64,000 nt of DNA, from assembly GCF_040436345.1 (NCBI RefSeq), contig NC_133237.1, positions 20,589,749-20,653,748 of the forward strand. Direction: 5' to 3'. Of the stretch, positions 25,801 to 35,955 are shown in pieces; position 1 is the first letter of the stretch, and each line of letters opens with the position of its first letter. The notes under the pieces are model-generated. The model saw only the letters and a list, made by a program, of their open reading frames with translations. It was not told the DNA's origin and made no database searches. Source of the DNA: Pagrus major. Taxonomy: Eukaryota; Chordata; Actinopteri; Spariformes; Sparidae. A program made the translations under genes and the position numbers.

Positions 25801-28800
25801 CAAATGGTAAATACATTTGAGGAGGACCCGTTACACATTGATGACTCGTTAACACTGAGTTGTTCAAAGATACACTTGAACTGTTTAGTTCTCTTTTCTT
25901 TTATAATTCTTTCTGCTTTGTCAGGAAGAACTCTAACGGAAAGTGACAGTGGAGGAAATTTCATAAGGCATGAGGACAACATCTGCTCTTTGACAGTTAT
26001 TCTCAGCTTCCTGTCTCGTCTCAAAGCCGGATATTTTATAAGCAATTGATTAATGCATGTTGCACAAATGACAGCTCATAGGAAACAGAGCTGTGTGCTT
26101 CACTGGCCACTGATATGAATCGTAGATAGTGACTGAGGGTGAGATGAATACTTAAAGGATGTTTGAGATGGTAGTTGGTAATCATAACAGTTCTTTAAGT
26201 GACAACAACAGGAGGAGACACTTAAATGTACTGTAAATTTACTAATTGCAAGTCAAATCCTTTTGTCGGCAGAACCTTTCCATAGGAACAACACTGCTGT
26301 TATTGTCCCCACAGTGTTGAATTTCTCCCAGGTGAATTGTTGAAGTGCAAGGTAGAGCCCGGGGGAATCCCTCCCTCCTTAAGCTTGGCAAATAAGAACT
26401 GTCCTCTAATTATTACCTCCGCCAAGAAGGTTTTCCCCTGTGTCCGTTTATAAGCGGGTTGGTTTGTCAGCTGGATGTACACAAAAACTACTGAACAGAT
26501 TTCCATGAAACTTGGATGGAGGATGGGTCTCAGCCCAGAATAGACCCCATTAACTTTTGGTGTAGATCTGAATGAAGGGAAGAAATTTGAAGATGTAATT
26601 TTGGGCTCTAGGAAATTGTGATAAGCATTTTTCAGTTTTTCTTTACATTTTACGGACTAAACAATTAATTCGCAGATTAGTGGATGATAAAAATAATGTG
26701 ATCATACGAGGATACATCTGCCTATATGGGTGTTTTACATCATGCCACACAGTCTCGCATATCACAGAAATCGCATTTGTTCAAGTGTCATGTACTCGGA
26801 TATTATAGGCTCATTGACAGCTGCAGCCACAGAAACAGCTTGCACGAGACAGATACTTGATATTTGACATGCATCCTGTTTGACGAATCAATTGGTATCC
26901 TCTCAAGGCCTTACATACGGGAATGAGGATCTTGGTGTTTGTGGATGCAGTGTTATGCTTGTCGCTACGTGGGCACGAGAGTTAAATGACAGAATGGCAT
27001 GGATGCGGAAGAATGGCCGGCTATTTGGACATCATTCAGTTATGTGTGGGCCATTAAGCCTCTCGACAGCAGGCGAGACTACGCCTGTAGGCAGACAGCA
27101 CAGAGCTTAAATATCCTGCTATTTGCTGATCATGGGACTCGGCTTTAAATGTGAGTCATACAGCAGCATACCTGAGAATATCCTATATCTCTTTCGGGAA
27201 AACCTAAGGGTTTAGACAGCTTCTTTTCAGCATATGACTCAACTGATCAGGCCTTTTTAAATTTAGATTATTTTATAATTCATTGCTGCTATTTAGTTTT
27301 CTTGTTATTCTAGCCTTTTCAGTAGCATTTTGATTAATATGTGTACACTGGGCATCGTGACAAGAAGTTTGTCATTTCTAATCAAGAGAAAAATGACCTA
27401 CCAATCCCTTATTGTACTTCCCGAAAAAACACAGGGTGAACCAGAATGGCAGGACTAGGTGTTGGCTCCCACAGCAGATATTTTTGGCTCCAGGACTGTA
27501 GAGATTAGGTTATATAATGTCTGCTATCATGTAGATTTTTTTTTTTTTTTTTTTTTAGAACTTTTAGCCTAAATAAGCTTCAAAATCTTTCTTTAACAAG
27601 TGTCCTGGCCAAGATGGGCAACAATAACTATGAGCTGAAGATAAACAACATACCACAGATGACACAAAATCAGAATCAAATAAGAAATGCGATTATAAAA
27701 TCATGAATAACACTTCTGGTAAAGTCATGTAAAAGATTTCACTCTGACCGCTGCACTCTTGTCTGCCCCCAAAGGTGCTAAACCAGACTGAGGATCACAG
27801 GCAGAGGGTCCTGCAGGCTGCAGCCAAAACAGTCAGGGTGTGGTTCATCAAGGTGAGGAAGATGAAGGCCATCTACCACACCCTCAACCTCTGCAACATT
27901 GACGTCACTCAGAAGTGTCTGATCGCTGAGGTGTGGTGTCCCGTCTCTGACCTGGACTCCATCCAGTTTGCCCTGCGCAGGGGGACGGTGAGTAACCGAG
28001 CACCAGGTAGTCTATGTTTATAGAAAATATCCACTATTTAGTAGGTCCAGTTCATATTTTATCAACACAGTCACACAAGGTGCCATTTTTATTCTTAGAA
28101 AGTAGACTCTGGTTCAAGTTTAAGGTTATGTATTGAATGTAGCAGAATCAGTTTGAAACTACTGTGTGTGTATATACTGTGTATAGGGAGTTGTCTGTTA
28201 TGCTGCTTCTTGTCTGTGCTTGACGGTTGCTAATCGAGGCAACATTCACCACAACTAGAATAACACACTTGAATCTCCAACTGAACTGTCAGCAACACGT
28301 TGCATTGTGGGTAATAGAGAGACCAGGTTTGGAAAAGGAAGAAGAATGCTTGGAATAAAAGTATTACTGGATATTTTGTTGTACACACCAACAGAGACCT
28401 GGGCCTGTAAGGCATGAAACTGTCTCTACAATCAGTTTATCTCTGAGCTGTTTTTATTCTGCTTATCTCGAAACATGAGGCCGTGGTGTACTGTATCAAG
28501 ATCTTATCTGTACCACTACTTCTACAATGTTGTCCTGGCAGGCTTTGTGAACTCTGCTCAGATAAATGAATTTCATGCTTTTATTTAATCATTTTTTAAA
28601 GAAGACAGTGGTATCAGACCAGATTTCCATTTCTTAAATGTTCTAGTAGTTCATGTCTGTGAAAGCGTATCATATCTTGTGTTTCCTGACATTTAGGAGA
28701 AGAGCGGCTCCACTGTGCCTTCCATCCTCAACAGGATGCAGACCAAACAGACCCCACCCACCTATAACAAGACCAACAAGTTCACCTCAGGCTTCCAAAA

Positions 28801-31800
28801 CATTGTGGACGCGTATGGAATTGGCAGCTACCGGGAGATTAACCCAGGTATGCATGTGTTACACCTTTCTTTGCCAGACTTGGTAGACCATCAGTGTTAT
28901 CCTGCTTCTTTTAAAGGTCCAGTGAGCTGGATTTAGTGGCAACCAACAAAGTACCCTTGTCTCTCCCTCGTCTATGCTTAAAACTAAATACGCACAACAC
29001 AACAGGCCCTCTCCAGAGCCAGTGTTTGGCTTGTTTGTTCTTGCTCATTCTAAGGTTACAAGAACAGTGCTTCTTAGTTTCAGGTGATTTACATTAATGA
29101 AAACATAATTATGAATATCATGTTCCTTTTTTGCCAATAGATCCTCTAAATCCCTCTTAATCTTACACACTGGACCTTTTCTGTTTACCCAGCTGCCTGT
29201 AATATTAAATTACAGTCACTCGTTGCCTACTCTGCATCATCACCCATTATCACCTTGTTGGAACATGCTGTATACCGTGACATGTTTCACTCATATGTTG
29301 TTTCACCTGCCACACCACCCTCCCCTCATGTGCTGCCTGCCTCCCCAACTCCTCGTCTCCAGCGCCATACACCATCATCACCTTCCCCTTCCTATTTGCG
29401 GTTATGTTTGGTGACCTGGGCCACGGGGCGCTCATGACCTGTGCTGCCCTGTACCTTGTGTTGAGAGAGAGCAGGCTGATGTCCCAGAAGAACGATAATG
29501 AGGTATGGATCCCATCATGGCCATCTCATCAGCCCCTATCACTATTCCCAGAGCTGTACAGGGTTTGGTGCTTCTGTGGATTTATGTTCATAATTGCAGA
29601 GATTTTTCTTGTTTGAGAAACTCAATTTATCTCTCATTGATTGTTTTGTGGCAGATGTTCAGCATGGTGTTTGCAGGGCGTTACATCATCCTGCTGATGG
29701 GAGTCTTCTCAATCTACACTGGGATCATTTACAACGACTGTTTCTCCAAGTCACTCAACTTGTTCGGCTCTGGCTGGAGTGTCAGGCCCATGTTTGACGC
29801 TAAACCAGGACCCAACTGGACGTAAGTGTCATTTGCAATCACTGACTATTGCTTAAACCTATTGATCACAGGAGGTGTGTTGTAATTAAAGTCACAAAAC
29901 CAAAAATCATTCTCCTGTTTAGGTTTGCAACACTGAGAGCCAATAAAGTCTTGCAGTTGGACCCAGCATTAGATGGAGTGTTCAAAGGGCCGTACCCCAT
30001 CGGCATTGATCCGGTGAATATTTTGTTTTGCAATCTGTGTTCTCTTTATTCTTCGAGGTAGAAACGTACTTATTTGTAACTCATTACGTGCTTTAAATGA
30101 TTATATATTAGATTATATGTATTCATAAAAATGGCTTGTTGAAGAAACCTAACAGTTAATGGTAGTATTTATATAAACTTGCGAGATTGATTGTGATTTA
30201 GTATCGCTAAAAGATAAAGCCCACTCTCAATTAAATGATCTTGAACATTAAGTAACGAAGAAAAATGTTAAAAGTATTGTGATATTTGATTTGTCAGTTT
30301 CACTCACACTGTCTCCGACTATGTTGTTCCTCAGATATGGAACATTGCCACCAACAAGCTGACATTCCTGAACTCATTCAAGATGAAGATGTCTATTATC
30401 CTGGGAGTTATTCACATGCTGTTCGGAGTCAGTCTCAGTCTCTTCAACCACCTGTAAGATCTTCATCCCCATCATCATCATCATACTCGCCTTTCTTGTT
30501 TTTTGTTTTTTGTTTTCTTGTTTCTTTGAGTTCGCCAAGGTGACAAAGTGATTGTCTGTGCTTCTCTGCAGGTATTTCAAGAAGCCTCTGAATATCTACT
30601 TGGGATTCATCCCAGAGATTATCTTCATGGCCAGTCTGTTTGGATACCTAGTCATTCTGATCTTCTATAAGTGGCTCTCATACGACGCAAGCACCTCCAA
30701 GGATGCTCCCAGCCTCCTCATCGCCTTTATTAACATGTTCCTCTTCAACTATAATGACCCCACTAACAAAGCACTTTACAGAGGACAGGTTAGATACCCA
30801 CATCCATCCTTTTGTCCTGAAATGAATCACAGCAACATAATTATCCTTCTTTAATGTTTTTCTTTCTCTCTGCTTCCCTGAATATGTAGATGGGCATACA
30901 ATCACTCTTGGTGGTAATCGCCTTGGCTTGTGTTCCCTGTATGCTAATAGTTAAAACTCTTGTTCTGCGGAGACAGCATTTGTGGAGGAAAAACCTGGTA
31001 AGATGAAGTAGACTTAAATAACTTATTGTACCCCAGTTAAAAGCACAATATTTAATTATTCATCCCTTTTTAATTTTGTCGATTTGCCCATCTTCTATGA
31101 CAGGGTACACAGAACTTTGGAGGGATCAGGGTGGGCAACGGGCCCACTGAGGATGAGGCTGAAATCATTCAGCATGACCAGCTCTCGCAGCACTCCGAGG
31201 AGGAACCTGAGGTAAAAGAGAACCAGGAGAATAGGATCTACATGTATCTTTGAATAATTCAGTCAGTCAGCCACGGCTGGAAACGGAGAGCTCATCTTTC
31301 CACTTCCCCTGTGGGGAATAAAAGCAATTAAATATAGATGAAGGTCCGATGGTTCAAAAAGGTTTAACAGGCTGCCACGCGAAGATTATAGTAAACGCTG
31401 TTGAGAGATTCAATTCAGATCTACTGCTCTTAAGCTGCTTGTAAATATAAAGAATCAATAAAAAGAATATCCCGGCTGGTTGTTTGTACATCCTGAAGAG
31501 CTTTAAAACTACCAGTAAACAGATTGTGCTGACTTGTGTCTGTTGTTTTATGTTGATCTCTTAAAAGACAAAACTGATATTTTCCCCTAATTTGATCCTA
31601 AAATGCCCTGAATGTACTTGTGAGCAGAGTGTTGTCATCCTGTAATGTTGGTTTTGCCCTTCTTTCCTTTTTAAGAGTAACTGCTTTCTCCCCTTACTTT
31701 CTTTTCTGTCTGTCTGAATTTGTGTGTGTGTGTGTGTGTCGTCAATAACCAAGCGTTGCCTTTTGTCACCTGCTGTCAAGGCCCACGAGGAGGAAGAGGT

Positions 31801-31954
31801 AGGACAGGAGCTCACGCTGCACCTCCACCCACCAACATATCCCCTGCATGTTCTAGCATTTCTGTCCCTTTCTGCCCCTCGCTTTGTTGTCTATGTATAC
31901 TGTCAACCATTGCCTGCTGCTCTTAGCTGTGCCTGTCTGTGTGTGTGTCTGTGT

Positions 31955-31999
<45 letters not shown>

Positions 32000-33594
32000 T
32001 AAGTGGTAGTCGGTGTTTTCCAGGAGTCACTTGTTGAAACATGGGTTGCAGGCATTCCTCAAGCTGTGGGCGCCAGTAGGGCCGGTGTTTCCTTATAGTT
32101 ACGGCGTTGTGCATGAGGCATCAGTGGGGCCGCTAATTGTTTGGGTTCACAGGGTCCTAAGACGACGATGCCTCCACTTCTAATTTATTGGTGTCTGCTG
32201 ATCTCAAGTGGCAAAGGGCTTTCCTGTCAATTACCTGAACAATCATGCACACACAGTTAACCCACATTCCCTCCTGTGTGGACCTCAGAACTGGTTGTAG
32301 AGGGGTTATTTCTAGAGGTTCATGCTGAAACGTGGTTATATTTTGATGTTACATTTCTGTCCAACAGTTTAACTTTGCAGATATGGCAGTGCATCAGGCG
32401 ATCCACACCATCGAGTACTGCCTGGGCTGCATCTCGAACACTGCTTCCTATCTCAGGCTGTGGGCCCTCAGCCTGGCTCATGCACGTATGTCACACTTGT
32501 ATCATTGAGGCTTGCCTACAAATTACTACAGCAGTTTGTTATGAGAAATAGACATACACTCAAATGAAATGCAGGGCCTCTCAAATCTGTGTGCTGTCTT
32601 TGTCCTGTGCACAGAGCTGTCAGAGGTGCTGTGGTCCATGGTGATGCACATTGGCCTTTCCTCCAGAAGCTTCGGAGGCTTTTTCCTTCTGGCCATAGTC
32701 TTTTACTTCTTTGCTGTTCTCACAGTTGCCATTCTTCTTATTATGGAAGGCCTGTCAGCCTTCTTGCATGCCCTGCGACTGCACTGGTAAGTTGTGTAAT
32801 TGTTTTGTATATTGCTCTTGTTTATTGGTATGTGTATTTCATTTGCTTTCTTTTTTCACCCATTAATGTCAATGTTGATCTCAGTTTCATGTGTTTTTAT
32901 CAGTTGAGATTATTATATTTAGTTTTTAAAGTTTGAAAGGGTGTTGATTCATTTATTTTTGCACCTATGGTTGATGTCTTAGATCCAGTGTACAGTTTTG
33001 CGCATCTTATCATCGTTCAGAAGTTTTATACATAGTAAGCATTAAAACTGAGCAAAACTAAGTTCCTGTACACTGGATTTACTATTTTTTAAAGAGGACT
33101 TCACTTGGGCCAAAGGACAGTATTGTAAACCACAGAGCTATAGCTCCATCTGCAGGCTAGTTTTTAACTTAACAGTTTCTCAGAAGACTATCCTGGGGTG
33201 CATAGAAACAGAGATGAGAGGCTACTCGTTCTGTTGGTAATTTTACACAGTAGGTGACCATTTCAGCCTATGTCTTTCAACTTAAAGAACCAGGACCAGC
33301 TTCTTTGTATTAAAAAGGTAAAATAATTATTTAAGCGACACACTTAGTGCTCAAGGTGTAAATTGAAGTGTAAATGACAGCCGTTTATTTGGAAAAAACT
33401 TTTAAAAAAACAAAGTCAAAGTTGAGCACAGGTCCTGACTGTAAAAATGGTATCAGAGTGAGGAATTAGTTTGTATCAAAGGTGCCCTAACTTTTTCCCT
33501 CAGAGGACCTAAACTGAAACTTAATAATGGGCCAGGAGCCAAAAGCAAAAATCTTTTGTATTGTAAAGATGCAAAATGATACTTGGATCAGTGG

Positions 33595-33626
<32 letters not shown>

Positions 33627-34941
33627 CATAAATATGTATGCGTATGTATGTAAATATATATAACCTCATAATAAAACAGTACAAACATACAAACATTATA
33701 ATGCTTATTTTAGTTACACTGTCGAGAATTCCCTACAAATTATGTAATGACACATTCACAGCATGAGGGTGTGTCTGACCGTCAACAATGGTGTGTCCCA
33801 ATTAGAAGTTCTCCCACTCCCTTTCCTGGCCTGTGGCCTTGAACATGTCTGGCTGCAGTTGGTGTGTGTAGACACAGTGCATTTTTCCTGCATGTGTGGT
33901 GTGCAGAGCAGTCTGCGACTCCTCTGTTGTCCCCTCATTAATGTCTTTGTCTGGCCTTGCTGAATGTCATCCTGGCTTTTAATCCACTGGTACATTTCCA
34001 GGGCATGCCTGTGTTGCATCCACGTTTCTCTATAATTACCCTTTACACAGGAATGCTGGGTGACTCGGCTTTCACTAAATGGCCCTCAGGGACTTTCAGG
34101 TGCAGTACATTGTATGCAGAGAAGCTTATATAAAACACCAATTATAATATTTATTTTTAGTTTGTTAGCCAAAGTAGAGGTGGTATTATTCCGTCCAGAG
34201 ATTTTCTATGCGATACCCAGGACTCCTTAACCATTGAATACTAAGTAAATGTAGACACATGACAGAATCCATTACCTACAAAAGTAGTAAGATAATGTTT
34301 ATAATTGCATAAAAGAATCTAAGTTTATCAGTGGGTTTAAGATCAAATGTGGCCAGTGACTTTTGTGGTTAATTCAGTATTTATAAGACGGAAGTTATCA
34401 TGAAGTTTTAACATCAAAAGCACAATTTTTGAATTATTCCTGTGTTTTTGCAAGAAAATTGCTGTTGCAGTTTTGATACGACAATCCCCTCCTCGCCTGA
34501 TTTCATACACCAGACAGACTATGGAATGGCAGGTATCCGTGACTCCTCAGTTAAAAGGTCACCCAGCCGTCATTTAGCATCGGCCTTTTAAAAATAGAGC
34601 CTGATCATTTTCCAGAAGGGAAGAAGCTTAGGTGTCTGGTCCCAGGACCGGGTCCAGAAGCAGGGATGTAGACATGAGCCGGTGTAGTTGGGTTCAGACT
34701 GTGGAATGAAGAGCATGGGTCACCAGTCTCAACTGCCCTGCTCAGCATTACCCAACCCGACAGCCAATCACCACTGTGTCCCCATGTTATTGTACGAGAC
34801 GCTTCCTGGTCATTGTTTTTCTAATTGGATCTTTATTTTTTGTACAGGGTGGAGTTTCAAAACAAGTTTTACTTAGGCCAGGGCTTCAAATTCCTCCCCT
34901 TCACCTTCGAAAGCATCCTGGACGGGAGGTTTGAGGAATGA
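22770..34941 (+). CDS. atp6v0a1: V-type proton ATPase 116 kDa subunit a1, 21 coding exons
   Basis: Membrane a-subunit of the V0 sector: it forms the two proton half-channels against the c-ring and anchors the stator, acidifying synaptic vesicles and endolysosomes. Exons: 22770-22886, 23395-23473, 23633-23730, 23821-23949, 24631-24710, 25334-25460, 25545-25627, 25713-25806, 27775-27987, 28697-28847, 29363-29502, 29655-29821, 29923-30013, 30335-30453, 30572-30788, 30890-30997, 31104-31211, 31781-31798, 32368-32485, 32615-32786, 34848-34941. They sum to 2523 nt, 840 residues plus stop (human 831-838), and every phase joins. Residues 1 to about 390 are the cytosolic N-domain (start [16 protein letters not shown]); membrane helices follow from about 393. 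Essential arginines are R743 ([13 protein letters not shown]) and R807 (HALRLHW). It resembles a1 more than a2-a4, notably in the N-terminus. Fish carry a1 paralogues; which one is undecided. Confidence 0.96.
23395..23473 (+). CDS. atp6v0a1: atp6v0a1 coding exon 2
   Basis: Acceptor TTTTTTTCAG; codes for [18 protein letters not shown] and on to MDRKL; donor CTGA|GTAAGT, phase 1. Confidence 0.95.
23633..23730 (+). CDS. atp6v0a1: atp6v0a1 coding exon 3
   Basis: Codes for [20 protein letters not shown] and on to FPRDMIDLE; acceptor TATCTTGCAG, donor GAG|GTGACT, phase 0. Confidence 0.95.
23821..23949 (+). CDS. atp6v0a1: atp6v0a1 coding exon 4
   Basis: Codes for the N-domain coiled-coil arm ([20 protein letters not shown]), ending RTQQFFDE; acceptor CTCCCCACAG, donor GAG|GTCAGC, phase 0. 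Confidence 0.95.
24631..24710 (+). CDS. atp6v0a1: atp6v0a1 coding exon 5
   Basis: Codes for [20 protein letters not shown] through LRLG; acceptor CTTGTGCAG, donor GG|GTGAGT, phase 2. Confidence 0.94.
25125..25210 (+). repeat. fragment of the TTAA-type MITE family
   Basis: GGCGGACTCCATGGAGGAGGACCCACTACC... resembles the central part of the 38.1 kb element (GGTGCAACAAGGAGCCGCTCCCTCTGTAGATAT). Both terminal repeats are missing. It lies in atp6v0a1 intron 6, 124 bp before the next exon. Confidence 0.5.
25334..25460 (+). CDS. atp6v0a1: atp6v0a1 coding exon 6
   Basis: Codes for [20 protein letters not shown] through [18 protein letters not shown]; acceptor TGTTACAG, donor ACG|GTTAGC, phase 0. Confidence 0.95.
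25545..25627 (+). CDS. atp6v0a1: atp6v0a1 coding exon 7
   Basis: Codes for [20 protein letters not shown] through KKICEG; acceptor GTTTCAACAG, donor GG|GTAAGT, phase 2. Confidence 0.95.
25713..25806 (+). CDS. atp6v0a1: atp6v0a1 coding exon 8
   Basis: Codes for [20 protein letters not shown] through RIEDLQM; acceptor CATCTTCAG, donor ATG|GTAAAT, phase 0. A 1.97 kb intron follows. Confidence 0.95.
26413..26583 (+). repeat. dispersed teleost repeat (ACCTCCGCCAAG family)
   Basis: ACCTCCGCCAAGAAGG, GTTGGTTTGTCAGCTGGATG, CAAAAACTACTGAACAGATT and CATGAAACTTGGATGGAGGA are words I know from a very common fish interspersed repeat. It lies in the large intron 8 of atp6v0a1 with no open frame. Confidence 0.65.
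27536..27556. repeat. poly(T) tract
   Basis: Run of about 21 T in intron 8. Confidence 0.9.
27775..27987 (+). CDS. atp6v0a1: atp6v0a1 coding exon 9
   Basis: Codes for [20 protein letters not shown] through [12 protein letters not shown], 71 codons including [20 protein letters not shown]; acceptor CCCCCAAAG, donor ACG|GTGAGT, phase 0. Confidence 0.96.
28697..28847 (+). CDS. atp6v0a1: atp6v0a1 coding exon 10
   Basis: Codes for [20 protein letters not shown] through [13 protein letters not shown], the end of the cytosolic domain; acceptor ACATTTAG, donor CCAG|GTATGC, phase 1. Confidence 0.96.
28911..29180 (+). mobile_element. MITE filling atp6v0a1 intron 10
   Basis: It starts TTAAAGGTCCAGTGAGCTGG and ends CTTACACACTGGACCTTTT, a terminal inverted repeat shared with the 38.1 kb copy. 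Internal words GGCCCTCTCCAGAGCCAGTG and TTCAGGTGATTTACATTAAT are typical of this percomorph family. It occupies just over half of the 515-bp intron. Confidence 0.75.
29363..29502 (+). CDS. atp6v0a1: atp6v0a1 coding exon 11 (first membrane segment)
   Basis: Codes for [27 protein letters not shown] through [11 protein letters not shown]; holds TM1 and the conserved MFGDxGHG motif. Acceptor CGTCTCCAG, donor GAG|GTATGG, phase 0. Confidence 0.96.
29655..29821 (+). CDS. atp6v0a1: atp6v0a1 coding exon 12
   Basis: Codes for [40 protein letters not shown] and a luminal segment ending KPGPNWT; acceptor TGTGGCAG, donor AC|GTAAGT, phase 2. The luminal loop beyond RPMFD differs in length from human. Confidence 0.95.
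29923..30013 (+). CDS. atp6v0a1: atp6v0a1 coding exon 13
   Basis: Codes for [30 protein letters not shown] in the luminal loop; acceptor TCCTGTTTAG, donor CCG|GTGAAT, phase 0. Confidence 0.93.
30335..30453 (+). CDS. atp6v0a1: atp6v0a1 coding exon 14
   Basis: Codes for [20 protein letters not shown] through [13 protein letters not shown]; acceptor TTCCTCAG, donor CCT|GTAAGA, phase 2. Confidence 0.96.
30572..30788 (+). CDS. atp6v0a1: atp6v0a1 coding exon 15
   Basis: Codes for [34 protein letters not shown] and the loop ending TNKALYRGQ; two membrane helices. Acceptor TTCTCTGCAG, donor CAG|GTTAGA, phase 0. Confidence 0.96.
30890..30997 (+). CDS. atp6v0a1: atp6v0a1 coding exon 16
   Basis: Codes for [36 protein letters not shown]: one membrane helix then a basic cytosolic patch. 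Acceptor AATATGTAG, donor CTG|GTAAGA, phase 0. Confidence 0.95.
31104..31211 (+). CDS. atp6v0a1: atp6v0a1 coding exon 17
   Basis: Codes for [20 protein letters not shown] through SQHSEEEPE, the start of the acidic cytosolic loop; acceptor TATGACAG, donor GAG|GTAAAA, phase 0. Confidence 0.95.
31721..31739. repeat. short (TG)n upstream of the microexon
   Basis: Nine to ten TG units, 42 nt before the microexon. UG-rich tracts are binding sites for CELF and TDP-43 family splicing factors; a role here is inference. Confidence 0.9.
31781..31798 (+). CDS. atp6v0a1: atp6v0a1 microexon, 18 nt, AHEEEE
   Basis: CTGCTGTCAAG|GCCCAC...GAAGAG|GTAGGA gives a phase-0 cassette of six acidic residues between EEEPE and FNFADM. 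Human a1 has a six-residue variable block (PSEDEV) at the same place, as recalled. The acceptor lacks a strong pyrimidine tract and has a UGC 8-10 nt upstream, the pattern of SRRM4-dependent neural microexons. Skipping keeps the frame and gives an 834-residue form. Confidence 0.75.
31937..31996. repeat. (TG)n microsatellite downstream of the microexon
   Basis: About 30 TG units with two CT interruptions, 139 nt after the microexon donor. Confidence 0.95.
32368..32485 (+). CDS. atp6v0a1: atp6v0a1 coding exon 19 (essential arginine)
   Basis: Codes for [40 protein letters not shown]743 faces the c-ring glutamate in proton transfer. Acceptor CTGTCCAACAG, donor GCAC|GTATGT, phase 1. Confidence 0.96.
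32615..32786 (+). CDS. atp6v0a1: atp6v0a1 coding exon 20
   Basis: Codes for [20 protein letters not shown] then a long hydrophobic helix and [18 protein letters not shown] with R807; acceptor TGTGCACAG, donor TG|GTAAGT, phase 2. A 2.06 kb intron follows. Confidence 0.96.
32983..33078. mobile_element. 96-bp hairpin element, MITE-like
   Basis: Perfect 13-bp terminal inverted repeats ATCCAGTGTACAG (32983-32995) and CTGTACACTGGAT (33066-33078). A second nested pair AGTTTTGC (32994-33001) and GCAAAACT (33052-33059), and a third AGTTTTA/TAAAACT, let nearly the whole unit fold. It lies in atp6v0a1 intron 20. The ends share CCAGTGT with the TTAA-type MITE. Confidence 0.65.
33595..33624. repeat. (TACA)n microsatellite
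   Basis: About seven ACAT tetranucleotide units followed by degenerate ATGT words. Confidence 0.92.
34848..34941 (+). CDS. atp6v0a1: atp6v0a1 terminal coding exon
   Basis: Codes for [30 protein letters not shown] then TGA at 34939-34941; acceptor TTTTTGTACAG. The KFEE-like C-terminus is conserved in a1. Confidence 0.96.
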
Positions 34942-35955
34942 GATCTGACCGCTTCTCCTCTTCTCTTAATGTCACTTATCTCTTGATAATCTGTGTGGTG
35001 TTGAATAGTGATTTTTGTGTGTGATGCAGTTTCCGGGTGTTACCACATCTACAAGAGGGACACTCCAAAAGATTATCTGTCCGACTGCCATTTGTTTTAA
35101 ACTTCTCATCACTTTTTAGAATTGATACCGAAATGTGAAACATCTGCTCAGAAATTACTATTCATTCATTCATTCCTGCGAGAAAAATAGCATTATCTGT
35201 TATCTGTCTTGTCTTAGCAAAGTTTTTGTTGTTTCTGTGTTGTGTTTAGTTTAATATTATTTATGCAAATTGTTCCTTTATAAAACCTGCATTGTTTTCT
35301 ATGTGGCAGTGTTGCACTACCAGTCATAAATAAGTTCTCTTATGTGCAGATGTCTTGACTGATTATGTGGACAGAAGCTTATTCAGAGTAAAGTGATTCC
35401 TGTCTGTCTTTTCCACGTTGTTGTATCAAGATTATCTCTTTCTCGCTGCATTGGCATTGTTCTTCAGCAATGATCAACATCTTGTGCACTGAGCACCTAT
35501 TTGATTTCAAAAACACCTACTTTGCACACAGATGCCTCTATTACACTGCATACTGACCTCACATTCTGAGCTGTAAAGGGAATACAATTAAACTAGCGTC
35601 AAGATGTCAGTGGAGATAAAGTGAACGTTTAATCTCGTGATGTGACATTGCCATAAGGGGGCGTCCCTGTGTTCACTGATCTGTTCAGTATCGAGCATGA
35701 AGGGGAATCTAAAGGTGGAAGTTCTTTAACAATCCAACGCACTTAATTGGTTGATCTGGTTAAAGTTTTTGTTCCTTATGCTGATGTCAATTGTATAAAT
35801 TGAAAACAATTGTAAAGTTTGAAATGTCATTGTCACAGAAGGGAGTAAGAACAGCATGCAGCAGACATATTCAAGTAGAGTTCATTCCTCAAATCATTTA
35901 ACAACCACATTAATTGTGCATCTCTGTCTCAATAAATTGGAAAGAGCTGGATCAA
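34942..35955 (+). other. atp6v0a1: atp6v0a1 3'UTR
   Basis: About 1 kb of non-coding sequence from the stop to a canonical AATAAA at 35931-35936, followed by GT-rich sequence (GTTGTGCTTTTTGTTTTGTC) that fits a cleavage downstream element. A CTCF-like word (CCATAAGGGGGCGTCC) lies at 35651-35666. Confidence 0.7.
35931..35936 (+). terminator. atp6v0a1: poly(A) signal AATAAA of atp6v0a1
   Basis: Perfect hexamer with a GU-rich downstream element within about 40 nt; the best candidate in the 1 kb after the stop codon. Confidence 0.65.

Larger units (their letters stand above)
25807..27774 (+). other. atp6v0a1: atp6v0a1 intron 8
   Basis: 1.97 kb. It holds the ACCTCCGCCAAG repeat, a short fragment (about 26635-26700) resembling the gctgcaa hAT MITE at 16.4 kb, and a poly(T) run at 27536-27556. 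No coding exon was seen; frames at 25726-26049 and 26880-27110 lack homology. Confidence 0.7.
32787..34847 (+). other. atp6v0a1: atp6v0a1 intron 20
   Basis: 2.06 kb; contains the hairpin element and the TACA repeat. The rest is unique sequence with no frame that resembles a known protein. Confidence 0.7.
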
